A stretch of 12,173 nucleotides of DNA from GCA-002282575 sp964606405 (GCA_964606405.1 CAZSGH010000066.1:1-12173); one strand, 5' to 3'; shown: positions 1 to 6,470, counted from the first letter of the stretch. Made by a program: numbers and translations. Notes: generated from the letters alone by a model not told the origin.

Positions 1-796
1 CTTTATCTTCTTCATGTTTCTTTGCAATTTTACGAATAAACGTTAATGGGAATTCAATAATATGGGCAAAATTCTTAGGTGATCCTTGGGTGTTTTCAAT
101 TTCTTTTTTTGTGGTAAAACCTAACCTGCTAGGTGGTTCTTCTTGAATCGTTTTAGATGCCGAAGGGCAAGCATCCTTAAAAGAAAGCAAGGTAATACCC
201 GGCGCGAATTGACGGTCAAAAAAAACCAAGTCACCCCCTTTTATATCGTTAGGCTGGTTAGTTCGCTGAAAATATACAGGTTTTGGTCTCGATTCTACAG
301 GTTCTTCTAGGTTCTTGGTTTGTCTTGATTCTGGCCAACGATAGGGCAAATAGCTGTAAGAGCTTAAACCACGCCAATCAAAATCTTGAGTATCTGCGGT
401 ATGCCAAGGAATGGGGGCTTTGTTATCGACATACACATCCAACTGACAGGTAAAAGCAGGCCAACACGCATTGGGGTTGCCACCATGACCACACATCGTT
501 TGACCAATATTAGTTGTGCGCCATGCCAATGCCAATGCGCCTTTCAAGGCAGGATCAACCCATTCTTGTGGCATAGCAAACTTATCAGCAAACTCTTGAG
601 ATAGCGTCCAAATAAAGGGGTCTTTATAATAGAACTGTTGCGTTTTGTTGGTATTAAGATCTTCATAACAAGAGTGAAATAATCGCTCTTGTTGGGTACG
701 ATCTTTCATAGGTATGTTACTGCAAGTTTCATCTGCACTGACGATACTGGTTATAGATAAGCATAATGTAAACAATATGATGGCATGTTGACTCAT
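1..796 (-). CDS. Secreted protein of unknown function, C-terminal part outside window
   Basis: An open frame of 265 codons starts at 796 and is still open at position 1, so the gene is truncated by the window edge. I do not recognise the family. Residues 1-21 form a typical Sec signal peptide: a short polar start, a hydrophobic core (IILFTLCLSI) and a VSA-DE cleavage site after Ala21. Six cysteines follow in the visible mature part (about residues 25, 43, 102, 111, 117, 210), an even number compatible with disulfides in the periplasm or outside the cell. Trp, Pro and Tyr are frequent around residues 110-155 (CWPAF, WRGLSSYSYLPYRWP). A weak Shine-Dalgarno (AAAGGG) lies about 7 nt upstream of the ATG. 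A 17-bp palindrome sits about 50 bp upstream. The signal peptide is well supported; function is unknown. Confidence 0.75.
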   Translation of the reverse strand, partial: MSQHAIILFTLCLSITSIVSADETCSNIPMKDRTQQERLFHSCYEDLNTNKTQQFYYKDPFIWTLSQEFADKFAMPQEWVDPALKGALALAWRTTNIGQTMCGHGGNPNACWPAFTCQLDVYVDNKAPIPWHTADTQDFDWRGLSSYSYLPYRWPESRQTKNLEEPVESRPKPVYFQRTNQPNDIKGGDLVFFDRQFAPGITLLSFKDACPSASKTIQEEPPSRLGFTTKKEIENTQGSPKNFAHIIEFPLTFIRKIAKKHEEDK

Positions 797-1157
797 AATG
801 AACCCTTTAAAAATTCATGGTTTTATGTTGGAGAACGAGCGTGATGATACAAACTGTATCAAAGACAATTGCCAAGTTGAAACGTATGGATAGCGAAATA
901 AAGCGGCATGTGCCGTAGAGACGGAGTATGGGTACAGAGACCCAAAAGATAGACGGGTAATGTTCATTGTGGATACACCTAAATGTTGTGTTATGCCGTG
1001 TTTATGATTGCGGCGTTGGTCAGAGTATACCCATCATGTAACACAAGACGCTAACTAAATATTTTTATATGCTGTGAAGGGGTACTTATGCTGTGTACTG
1101 ACATCATCTCGGAGCAAGGGGAGGGGGCTTGCTTGAGTGGTTGGCTAACGCCTCGGC
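797..1157. other. 361-bp gene-free stretch with small dyads
   Basis: No convincing coding region was found on either strand. It lies between the divergent 5' end of the secreted-protein gene and the 3' end of the J-domain gene. Visible structure: the palindrome at 845-861 (listed separately); a CGGCA-TG-TGCCG hairpin at 904-915; a GGGT-N6-ACCC hairpin at 930-943; and an AGCAAG...CTTGCT dyad near 1112-1132 with G-rich interior, which lacks a U-tract and so is a poor terminator. A 24-codon plus-strand frame (844-918) is too short to call. No tRNA, riboswitch or insertion sequence was recognised. Confidence 0.5.
845..861. promoter_or_regulatory. Candidate operator palindrome TGATACA-AAC-TGTATCA
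   Basis: This is a perfect 7-bp inverted repeat with a 3-bp spacer, about 50 bp upstream of the start codon of the secreted-protein gene on the minus strand. Position and symmetry fit a dimeric repressor or activator site. The regulator cannot be named from the sequence, and the associated -35/-10 elements are not clear. Confidence 0.4.
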
Positions 1158-2237
1158 TTAAATCTGATAATGCCTTAACCACTGCTTCAGATAGCTAGGG
1201 TCTTGCTGAAATAGGCGTACATCTTCGGCCAGTTGTTTGTTTTGATATTCTAAGCGACGTATATCTTCTTTGAGCAGTTGGGTGATGCGTTTGGGTGAAA
1301 TTGGTTCGTAATAGGGGATGCCGAGCATGGCACGAAAATGGTGCTGGATGCTCTCGACTTCTTCTTTGAGTTCCTGAAATTGATTGTTGAGCACCTTGAT
1401 GTAATGCGTTAAGCGATCTTCGGCAAGGGTATTGATTGTGTGCTGATTGATTTGCTCAACGGATAGTTGTAGTTCAAGCAGTTTCACTAGGTCTTTCTTT
1501 TCGTAGGCAACGGTAACTTCTTGCATGAGCGCTGTTTTGCGTTCACGCTCGTTGGCATCGGGTTCTCTGTCGGGGTGTAGCGCAGCGACCAGTTGACGGT
1601 AAACAGCTTGAATGGATTTACTCATGCCAGCTTGTTCTTCTTGCTCCTTGGCTTCTTTCGCTAGCTGTTTTGCCGACTTTCGACGTTGCTCCCGATTTTG
1701 CTGTGCCTGTTCGCGTCTGGCTTCTTGCTGCTCAAACAGCTTTTGCGCGATGGCTTCTGAGTCATTGAGATCAATATCATCATCGAGTTGGAGACCAAAC
1801 TCATCTTCGAGCATGGCTTTGAGTGCATCCGCTTGGCTTTGCTCTTGTGTTTCAAAGTCAGGTTCGTCATCGCTCTGGTAACGGTTATAGATTGCTTTGA
1901 ATTCATCTCGACCATGTCGTTCAATCAGTTCGATACACAGAATGCTAATCAGATGTGCGATTTTGGCTTTTTGTGCTTTGGTGAGCTTTTCGCTGGTATA
2001 GGCGGTATCCAGCACAGTGATAAGCTGCGCTTGATGTTGGGCGAATTGTTGTTTGAGCGGGTCGAGTTTTTTCATGGCATCTTGCTGGCAGCGGTCACTG
2101 GCTAACTGCCATTCGCTTAGCAATGTCTTTTGCTTTTCAATTTTTTTGAGCTGATCGTTAAATTTTCGCTGCATTGGCGTGAGCGGACGCTCTAGGGTGT
2201 CCGCTATGCCAATAACCAGTGGTTTGCTTTTTGGCAT
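1158..2237 (-). CDS. J-domain protein (DnaJ-like co-chaperone) with C-terminal-half J domain
   Basis: A 359-residue soluble protein, rich in Gln, Glu and Lys. The J domain is recognisable around residues 207-262: a helix-II-like stretch (IQAVYRQLVAAL), the HPD signature at His221-Pro222-Asp223, then a helix-III/IV-like region (ALMQEVTVAYEKKDLVKLLEL). HPD is the motif by which J proteins stimulate Hsp70/DnaK ATPase, so a DnaK partner is expected; the client is unknown. Residues 180-205 and 285-345 are highly charged and probably form coiled coils. The N-terminal part (LTPMQRKFNDQLKKIEKQ...) resembles uncharacterised proteobacterial proteins of this architecture; it has none of the G/F or zinc-finger regions of DnaJ. 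The start codon lies 1 nt after the stop of the GT9 gene (TAAAATG), so translation is probably coupled. Confident on the J domain, unsure of role. Confidence 0.85.
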   Translation of the reverse strand: MPKSKPLVIGIADTLERPLTPMQRKFNDQLKKIEKQKTLLSEWQLASDRCQQDAMKKLDPLKQQFAQHQAQLITVLDTAYTSEKLTKAQKAKIAHLISILCIELIERHGRDEFKAIYNRYQSDDEPDFETQEQSQADALKAMLEDEFGLQLDDDIDLNDSEAIAQKLFEQQEARREQAQQNREQRRKSAKQLAKEAKEQEEQAGMSKSIQAVYRQLVAALHPDREPDANERERKTALMQEVTVAYEKKDLVKLLELQLSVEQINQHTINTLAEDRLTHYIKVLNNQFQELKEEVESIQHHFRAMLGIPYYEPISPKRITQLLKEDIRRLEYQNKQLAEDVRLFQQDPSYLKQWLRHYQI

Positions 2238-2238
2238 T

Positions 2239-3462
2239 TTATCGTTTCAGTTCTGCACTAACCAAAGCGAATACTTGCTCAACACTAATGGCGCTCATGC
2301 ACGCGGGTTGACTGCAAGGTGTTTTGCGATGGTTAGCCGCCGACACACAAGGCGCACAAGCCAGTCCGGCCCAAATCGGCGTGCTATTGCCTAAAGAGCC
2401 ATAAAGCGCGGGGGTTTCTGGTCCGAATAAGACAAAGGTTTTGAGTGGGGTAATGGCAGAAAAATGCCCAGGACCTGAGTCGTTGGTAACCATGAGCGTG
2501 CTGATGGTGTAAAGAACAGGCAGTTCTGCAAACTTAACCGCGCCAGCAAAGTTAATTACCCGATCTGATTCGCATTGCGCTTTCAGACATTCCGCTTCTT
2601 CTTTTTCGGCGGGTGCGCCTGTAATTAAAATCAGGATGTCGTCAAATTCAGCTAAGAGCGCACGCATAAGCGCGGCATAACGCTCTTTTGCCCAACGACG
2701 TTGGGGCAGCAGTTCCGAAGCGTTGGGGTTGATAAGGACTAAGCGCTTCCCTTCGATTGAACCATTTGGGCACAGCGGCGCAATACGCGCACGCAAGGCA
2801 TCTTGCGTTGCGTCATCGAAACTGACTTGTGCCAGCTTAATGTCGTCGTCGGTAATGATGGTTTTGGCAAAAGGCACTTCTGCTTCATCTGTTTCTAAGC
2901 TATAAATGAGGGCGATGAAGTTTTTAGCAACGTGCTGATGTGCGTTGTAAGCCACTTTATGTGTGAGCATAAAGCCACGCCATAAACCTTCGTTATGAAA
3001 ACTATGAAAGCCGACGCGTCGCCATGCACCAGATAATCCCGTCAATAAGGCACTAACACGCGAGAAAAGTTCTAAATCGATTACCGTGTCAATTTGGTTT
3101 TTGCGACACCAAGCAAGGTAACGCAAGCTATCCCACAATAGGGTGAACAAGCTATCTTCGCGCAGCGTGAAGACATTCTCGCGCGGTACCGTATCAAGCA
3201 ATTCTAAGCTAGGACGATTTTTGGCGAAAATCACGAAAAACAATTCGGCATTGAGGTTTTTTTGCGCACGACGCATGGCAGGGTCAGCAATAATCGTGCT
3301 GCCCATTTCGGACAGTTCGACAAACAAAATGCGTTGTAATGCAGGTGCTTCTTGCTCTTGGACATTGCGCCACATGTCTTGAATCTTAACGACAATGCTG
3401 GAGATAAATGTCAGCGGAATGCCGAGCCAGTAATCAAGTTGACGCATGGTGTCTACGCGCAT
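2239..3462 (-). CDS. Glycosyltransferase family 9 (heptosyltransferase-like)
   Basis: A 407-residue GT-B glycosyltransferase of CAZy family GT9, the family of the LPS core heptosyltransferases WaaC/WaaF. The C-terminal donor-binding half shows the diagnostic elements: NPNAS at residues 245-249, then VTNDSGPGH at 325-333 followed by LKTFVLFGPETP. Near the C-terminus is a Cys cluster (CAPC...C....C) typical of an uncharacterised GT9 branch rather than of WaaC/WaaF. The N-terminal extension of about 40 residues (MRQLDYWLGIPLTF) is hydrophobic or amphipathic and may hold the enzyme at the inner membrane. The start at 3462 is supported by AAGGA (3469-3473) 6 nt upstream. The true sugar donor and acceptor cannot be deduced. 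It sits in an envelope-glycan block, downstream of a PF03706 membrane protein and a repeat, and is followed with a 1-nt gap by the J-domain gene. Confidence 0.9.
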   Translation of the reverse strand: MRVDTMRQLDYWLGIPLTFISSIVVKIQDMWRNVQEQEAPALQRILFVELSEMGSTIIADPAMRRAQKNLNAELFFVIFAKNRPSLELLDTVPRENVFTLREDSLFTLLWDSLRYLAWCRKNQIDTVIDLELFSRVSALLTGLSGAWRRVGFHSFHNEGLWRGFMLTHKVAYNAHQHVAKNFIALIYSLETDEAEVPFAKTIITDDDIKLAQVSFDDATQDALRARIAPLCPNGSIEGKRLVLINPNASELLPQRRWAKERYAALMRALLAEFDDILILITGAPAEKEEAECLKAQCESDRVINFAGAVKFAELPVLYTISTLMVTNDSGPGHFSAITPLKTFVLFGPETPALYGSLGNSTPIWAGLACAPCVSAANHRKTPCSQPACMSAISVEQVFALVSAELKR

Positions 3463-3517
3463 GATGAGTCCTTTTTGTTGTCTGTTTTGTTAGTATTATT
3501 GGGTTTTTCTCAAAACC

Positions 3518-3641
3518 TAATGGGTAGGAGGTCTGGAGGAAAGGGTTACAAAAAATAGCATCTAACCCATTCATTAAACATCTTCCTCCAGAAAAAACAA
3601 ATTTGGGAATTCTAAAAACAAGCAAAGCTAGTTTTTTAGAG
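3518..3641 (-). repeat. Intergenic repeat copy A (near full length)
   Basis: It lies between the PF03706 gene and the GT9 gene, read on the minus strand. Hairpin 1 (3611-3641) has an A/T-rich stem (TCTAAAAAC at 3611-3619 against GTTTTTTAGA), and the stop codon of the upstream gene (3628-3630) lies inside its loop. The second dyad is CTGGAGGAA at 3533-3541 with TTCCTCCAG at 3583-3591, a perfect 9-bp pair. Nested within it is GGGTTA...TAACCC. It ends with CTACCCATT when read on the minus strand. The hairpin may end transcription, but the U-run is part of the stem. Confidence 0.8.
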
Positions 3642-4569
3642 CTTCCTCATCATTATTTTGCCACCATTGACGGTCATGAGCAAAAAACCATAGTCCTGGT
3701 AAGCTCGCCGCAATCAGCGTTAAGCCATAAATAATGGAAAGGGCAAGTACAGGGGCTTCAGGCGCACCGATGAGGGCAAAAATGCCAATCATTGCCCCTT
3801 CGCGAATGCCCCAGCCAGCAAATGAAAGGGGTAACAAGGTGAGCAAAATAACGGGTGGAATCACCACAAGGTAAACCAGTAGATCGAAATTAAGCCCTAG
3901 CGCTTGCCCTAAGGTCACTAAAACCAGCATTGAAAACAAATGCGTGAGTGCTGATAAGCCCATCTGAATGCTAATGGTGCGTGTACAGTTGTAAACCTGA
4001 GCAAAGCGAGCAGACAACTTTTGTAAGCTTGACCAGAGTGGCAATTTAAATTCGGGTAGTTTGTGCATCAATAAGCCAAAAAGCGCGCCCGCAAAGCCAA
4101 TCGCTAAAATAATGCTGATGCCTTGTGCAATATTGCTCGGTAGTAAATCGGGTAGCCACCAGAGGGCGAGGGCATTTAAGAGCAGTAAACCAAGCAACCC
4201 CGCGATGCGGTCAATAAATACGCCAAAGAAGGCTTCTTTATGATCGTTAATACGATGCCCGTTCTCAAAAATACGATAAGCATCGCCACCGATACTGGTG
4301 GGTAGTAATTGATTGAACAAGGAACCTTTGAAGTAGCTTTTGAGATAGAAGCGTGTGTCGGGCGGATCGCCTAACCATTTTTGAATCAAGCTCCAGCGAT
4401 AGGCAGCGGTTAACGTGCTCGCCAGTTGTAATCCTAAGGCAATGAGTAAGGTTGTTATGCCAATGCCTTGAATGGATTGCCAAAGTTGCTCGTCATCGAT
4501 GCGCTGATAGAGCAACCAAATAAGGGCAACAGAAAAAAAGACTTTAAGCCAAGCGAGGGCGGTTTTCAT
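3628..4569 (-). CDS. Polytopic membrane protein of the AglD/MprF-type flippase-like family (PF03706, UPF0104)
   Basis: A 313-residue integral membrane protein with about 7-8 predicted hydrophobic segments and very few polar stretches. It belongs to the lysylphosphatidylglycerol-synthase transmembrane family: the signature FNQLLPTSIGGDAYR lies at residues 85-99 and is followed by FGVFIDRIAGLLGLLLLN; both are hallmarks of the family. Members are often found next to glycosyltransferases that use lipid-linked donors and are thought to act in lipid or polyprenyl-phosphate-sugar translocation, but the reaction is mostly unproven. Here it lies between a GT39 and a GT9 gene, which fits that role. No clear Shine-Dalgarno is visible. 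A promoter candidate (TTGGGT-N17-TATAAT) ends 34 bp upstream. The last codons and stop (EALKN-stop) are encoded by repeat copy A, so the C-terminus has probably been reshaped by the repeat. Confidence 0.88.
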   Translation of the reverse strand: MKTALAWLKVFFSVALIWLLYQRIDDEQLWQSIQGIGITTLLIALGLQLASTLTAAYRWSLIQKWLGDPPDTRFYLKSYFKGSLFNQLLPTSIGGDAYRIFENGHRINDHKEAFFGVFIDRIAGLLGLLLLNALALWWLPDLLPSNIAQGISIILAIGFAGALFGLLMHKLPEFKLPLWSSLQKLSARFAQVYNCTRTISIQMGLSALTHLFSMLVLVTLGQALGLNFDLLVYLVVIPPVILLTLLPLSFAGWGIREGAMIGIFALIGAPEAPVLALSIIYGLTLIAASLPGLWFFAHDRQWWQNNDEEALKN

Positions 4570-4603
4570 GAATAAGGTTTCGGTGAACGGATAAATAGGG
4601 TTA

Positions 4604-4632
4604 ATTATACTGGGCTACCTATAAAAACCCAA
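4604..4632 (-). promoter_or_regulatory. Candidate sigma-70 promoter for the PF03706 gene
   Basis: On the minus strand the -35 TTGGGT (4627-4632) and a consensus -10 TATAAT (4604-4609) are separated by exactly 17 bp. The -35 matches only at TTG. The expected start, near 4597, gives a leader of about 28 nt before the ATG at 4569. The -35 abuts the distal end of repeat copy B, so the promoter lies just outside the repeat. Confidence 0.5.
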
Positions 4633-4757
4633 ACGGGTTGGAGGTCTGGAGGAAGGGGACGCAACAAAGTGGCATGTAACCCATTGATTAAGTCCCTTCC
4701 TTCAGCTAAAAAATAAACTTGGAAAGTCTAAAAACAAGCAAGGCGCAGTTTTTAGAG
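4632..4757 (-). repeat. Intergenic repeat copy B (full length)
   Basis: It lies just after the GT39 stop codon (4772-4774), read on the minus strand. Hairpin 1 spans 4727-4756 (TCTAAAAAC against GTTTTTAGA, loop AAGCAAGGCGCA). The second dyad is CTGGAGGAAGGG (4646-4657) with CCCTTCCTTCAG (4694-4705), one mismatch. The core GCATGTAACCCATTGATTA is shared with copy C. Most of its length matches copy D when both are read in the same orientation. At its distal end, ACCC-GTTT-GGGT followed by T residues forms a further small terminator-like hairpin. Confidence 0.85.
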
Positions 4758-4771
4758 ATTTCCACTGGATT

Positions 4772-6181
4772 TTAGGGTGCTTCGGCAGCCATCCAGCCTT
4801 GGCAACGGTAGAAACGAAAGTTTTCGTTGGTTTTTGTTAGGTAATCGCAGTGATTAAACGCCGTTAAGATAGCGTCACCACTATCTGGCGATAGTACGAG
4901 TAAACCGCTCGTGCCTTGCGATGGACTACCAAACCAGATATCGAACTGATCGATTCTGTTGTCTAAAACCAGTACGGGCGCTGGACGTGCATACCAAGCA
5001 ATACGGCTACTATCGACCCAGTGCGTTGTGAGTAGTGGTTCCTTGTCTTGGCGTAGCTTTTGTGCGCTTATAGCAGCTTCTTTCCAACCAATAAGATCGG
5101 CTGCAGGATTGGGCGTAAGCGATTTGCCTAAACTGGGTACTGTCATTAAGATGGTTGCCAATACAGTGATGAGCCAGCCATAGCTCATGTTGAGTGTTGT
5201 CGCGCTATTCAGCCAAGATTTGTTCTGTGTCAGAAGATAATGCGCCAAACTTGGCAACCAAAGCAAATAAAAAAACGCTAACCAGTGCGGCAGGCTTGGT
5301 TCTTTACCCGATGAGATGGTAAACATGAGCAAGGCTGGCAGGGTAAAAGCCAGTAATTGTTTGTGTTGTGTATCTTTAACAGATCGCTTGAATGATAAAG
5401 TGAATAACCAAGCAGATAGCCAAATGAGCGGCGTATAAACCAATAGTTGAGAAACTTGGCTTTGCCCCAAACGCGACCATTGCCACGCAGTATCGGGCTG
5501 ACCGTGATTGAGTTGATAGCTGATCGAAATCCAATCATGCTCCGCGTTCCAAAGCAAAATGGGTAAGGTGAGTATGCCTGCAACCGAAACCGCTAACCAA
5601 AACTTTAATGATGCAAACCAGCGCCACGCATCGCTGACCATCAGCATGGCAACAAGTCCGACAGTAAAAAGCAAGGTAGTGTATTTGCTCAATGCTCCTA
5701 AACCGATGAGTAAGCCCAATAGTATCCAGTTGCGCCAGATCGGGTTTGTTAAGGTGCGTTGTGCTTGCCAAAATAGCGCGATGGTGAGTGGCATGAGTAA
5801 GGTATCAGGAACCAATCCAATGCCCAGTAAATGCATTAAAGGGATGCTACTAAAGAGTAGTGCGGCTAAGTTGGCAACGGATTGGTTTTTATAGGTCGTT
5901 AGCGTGTAACGATGGACGAGAATGAGGGTAAGGGCATAGCTTAACAAGGCAAAAAATCGCAATTGCCATTCGTGTTCGCCAAATACGAGCGCGATTGCTT
6001 GTAACCAGCCGACCAGTGGTGGATGGTCAAAGTAACTGAGGGCAAGATGTTGACCATAAAGTGCATAGTGCGCTTCGTCTACGCTCAGTGGTGCAAAAAT
6101 AGCAGGGAAAAGATGTGCTACAGTGGTTAAGAGCAGTAAGGTGCCGAGAAGGTGTGGGGAGTTTAGGTGGTTTTTTAACAT
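4772..6181 (-). CDS. GT39/ArnT-like polytopic glycosyltransferase (PMT_2 family)
   Basis: A 469-residue integral membrane enzyme with about 10-12 hydrophobic segments and a soluble C-terminal part, as in the GT39/GT83 (PMT, ArnT) group, which transfers a sugar from a polyprenyl-phosphate donor on the periplasmic face. The first periplasmic loop carries the family signature: Asp35-Glu36 in LSVDEAHYALYGQHLA, then YFDHPPLVGW with Asp52 and His53-Pro-Pro. The C-terminal region (about 370-465) contains two cysteines and is probably periplasmic. ArnT itself is longer (about 550 residues), so I do not assign lipid A aminoarabinose transfer; donor and acceptor are unknown. No Shine-Dalgarno precedes the ATG, and an intrinsic terminator lies only about 18 nt upstream, implying that expression depends on read-through or antitermination. 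Repeat copy B follows the stop. Confidence 0.88.
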   Translation of the reverse strand: MLKNHLNSPHLLGTLLLLTTVAHLFPAIFAPLSVDEAHYALYGQHLALSYFDHPPLVGWLQAIALVFGEHEWQLRFFALLSYALTLILVHRYTLTTYKNQSVANLAALLFSSIPLMHLLGIGLVPDTLLMPLTIALFWQAQRTLTNPIWRNWILLGLLIGLGALSKYTTLLFTVGLVAMLMVSDAWRWFASLKFWLAVSVAGILTLPILLWNAEHDWISISYQLNHGQPDTAWQWSRLGQSQVSQLLVYTPLIWLSAWLFTLSFKRSVKDTQHKQLLAFTLPALLMFTISSGKEPSLPHWLAFFYLLWLPSLAHYLLTQNKSWLNSATTLNMSYGWLITVLATILMTVPSLGKSLTPNPAADLIGWKEAAISAQKLRQDKEPLLTTHWVDSSRIAWYARPAPVLVLDNRIDQFDIWFGSPSQGTSGLLVLSPDSGDAILTAFNHCDYLTKTNENFRFYRCQGWMAAEAP

Positions 6182-6198
6182 AGCATCACGGTTAAAAT

Positions 6199-6222
6199 AA
6201 AAAAGCCTGATAAAAATCAGGC
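6199..6222 (-). terminator. Intrinsic terminator upstream of the GT39 gene
   Basis: A perfect 7-bp hairpin, GCCTGAT (6222-6216 on the minus strand) with ATCAGGC (6211-6205) and a 4-nt loop, is followed by a run of six T residues on the minus strand (6204-6199). It stops transcription coming from 6330, just before the GT39 start codon at 6181. On the plus strand the hairpin is followed by no T-run, so it is directional. Confidence 0.8.
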
Positions 6223-6312
6223 CAAACCCACAATTTTTACTTGCTTGTATCCAGAGGAAAGCCAGTCAAAATCATAAACGCTCACAACATCCAGTAATCC
6301 ATGACTTAACAT
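6217..6312 (-). CDS. Possible 31-residue leader peptide or small protein ending in the terminator stem
   Basis: The frame begins with ATG at 6312 and ends with TGA at 6217-6219. The peptide opens MLSHGLLDVVSVYDFDWL and ends with KIVGLA. It lies wholly within the inferred short transcript. The stop codon lies in the 5' arm of the intrinsic terminator, so a ribosome finishing here would cover that arm; this geometry would let translation oppose termination. Weak points: there is no Shine-Dalgarno, the frame is short, and it is open for about 20 codons upstream of the ATG, through the promoter. No run of a regulatory amino acid is seen. No homologue is recognised. Confidence 0.25.
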   Translation of the reverse strand: MLSHGLLDVVSVYDFDWLSSGYKQVKIVGLA

Positions 6313-6331
6313 GAGTTTCTGGATGTGTATT

Positions 6332-6360
6332 AGAATATTATTAACTGTTAATATTGTCAA
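6332..6360 (-). promoter_or_regulatory. Strong sigma-70-type promoter
   Basis: On the minus strand there is a consensus -35 TTGACA (6355-6360), a 17-bp spacer and a -10 TATTCT (6332-6337, four of six consensus positions). The predicted start near 6325 coincides with the first base of an 8-bp hairpin. It points toward the GT39 gene, with a terminator in between. Confidence 0.7.
6339..6353. promoter_or_regulatory. Palindrome TATTAAC-T-GTTAATA between -35 and -10
   Basis: A perfect 7-bp inverted repeat around a central T fills the spacer of the promoter at 6332-6360. A protein bound here would block RNA polymerase, so a repressor operator is the simplest reading. A similar palindrome lies 29 bp away (6369-6381). 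The cognate regulator is not in the window. Confidence 0.45.
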
Positions 6361-6368
6361 CAGTGTCA

Positions 6369-6381
6369 GCTAAAGTTTAGC
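6369..6381. promoter_or_regulatory. Palindrome GCTAAA-G-TTTAGC upstream of the -35
   Basis: A perfect 6-bp inverted repeat with a one-base centre, 8 bp upstream of the TTGACA element on the minus strand. Its core (CTAAA-G-TTTAG) resembles the spacer palindrome (TTAAC-T-GTTAA), and the centres are 29 bp apart, close to three helical turns. This suggests two sites for the same dimeric regulator. Confidence 0.4.
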
Positions 6382-6404
6382 GAATATCTGTAAAATGAAT
6401 ACGT

Positions 6405-6470
6405 GAAAGGGGCTTGGGGGAAGGGGTTGCAAAAATCAGCATGTAACCCATTGATTACCTCCCTTCCTTA
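6405..6470 (-). repeat. Intergenic repeat copy C (3' half only)
   Basis: It starts exactly at the yajQ stop codon: the TAA at 6468-6470 is part of the repeat sequence TTAAGGAAGGG on the minus strand. The GGGTTACATGC core and the CAACCCCTTCC arm follow as in copy B, and the distal end (CCCAAGCCCC) matches copy E rather than A, B or D. Hairpin 1 is missing, so this copy gives little indication of terminating transcription. Confidence 0.75.

Larger units (their letters stand above)
6199..6325 (-). ncRNA. Putative short structured transcript (sRNA or attenuated leader of the GT39 gene)
   Basis: On the minus strand a strong promoter would start RNA near 6325 and a clear intrinsic terminator would end it near 6199, giving about 125 nt. 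The RNA would open with a long hairpin: ACATCCAG (6319-6326 on the minus strand) pairs with CTGGATGT (6287-6294), an 8-bp perfect stem; a CATG-N6-CATG dyad lies in its 24-nt loop. It resembles no RNA family I recognise. Because the terminator sits directly before the GT39 start, it may be a leader that controls that gene rather than an independent sRNA. It also contains a 31-codon frame (see next entries). The transcript is inferred, not demonstrated. Confidence 0.5.

Noticed and set aside
844..918. 24-codon plus-strand frame starting MIQTVSKTIAKLKRM with a GGAG 10 nt upstream
   Set aside because: Very short, overlaps the operator-like palindrome, and has no promoter or homologue that I can support.
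904..943. Two adjacent small hairpins as a riboswitch or structural RNA
   Set aside because: Stems are only 4-5 bp, no known aptamer motif (for example the cyclic-di-GMP type) is present, and there is no gene directly downstream on that strand.
1112..1132. AGCAAG...CTTGCT dyad as terminator of the J-domain gene
   Set aside because: No T-run follows on either strand and the interior is unpaired G-rich sequence.
1788..2105. 105-codon plus-strand frame antisense to the J-domain gene
   Set aside because: No ribosome binding site and no recognisable domain, opposite a coding gene with conserved motifs.
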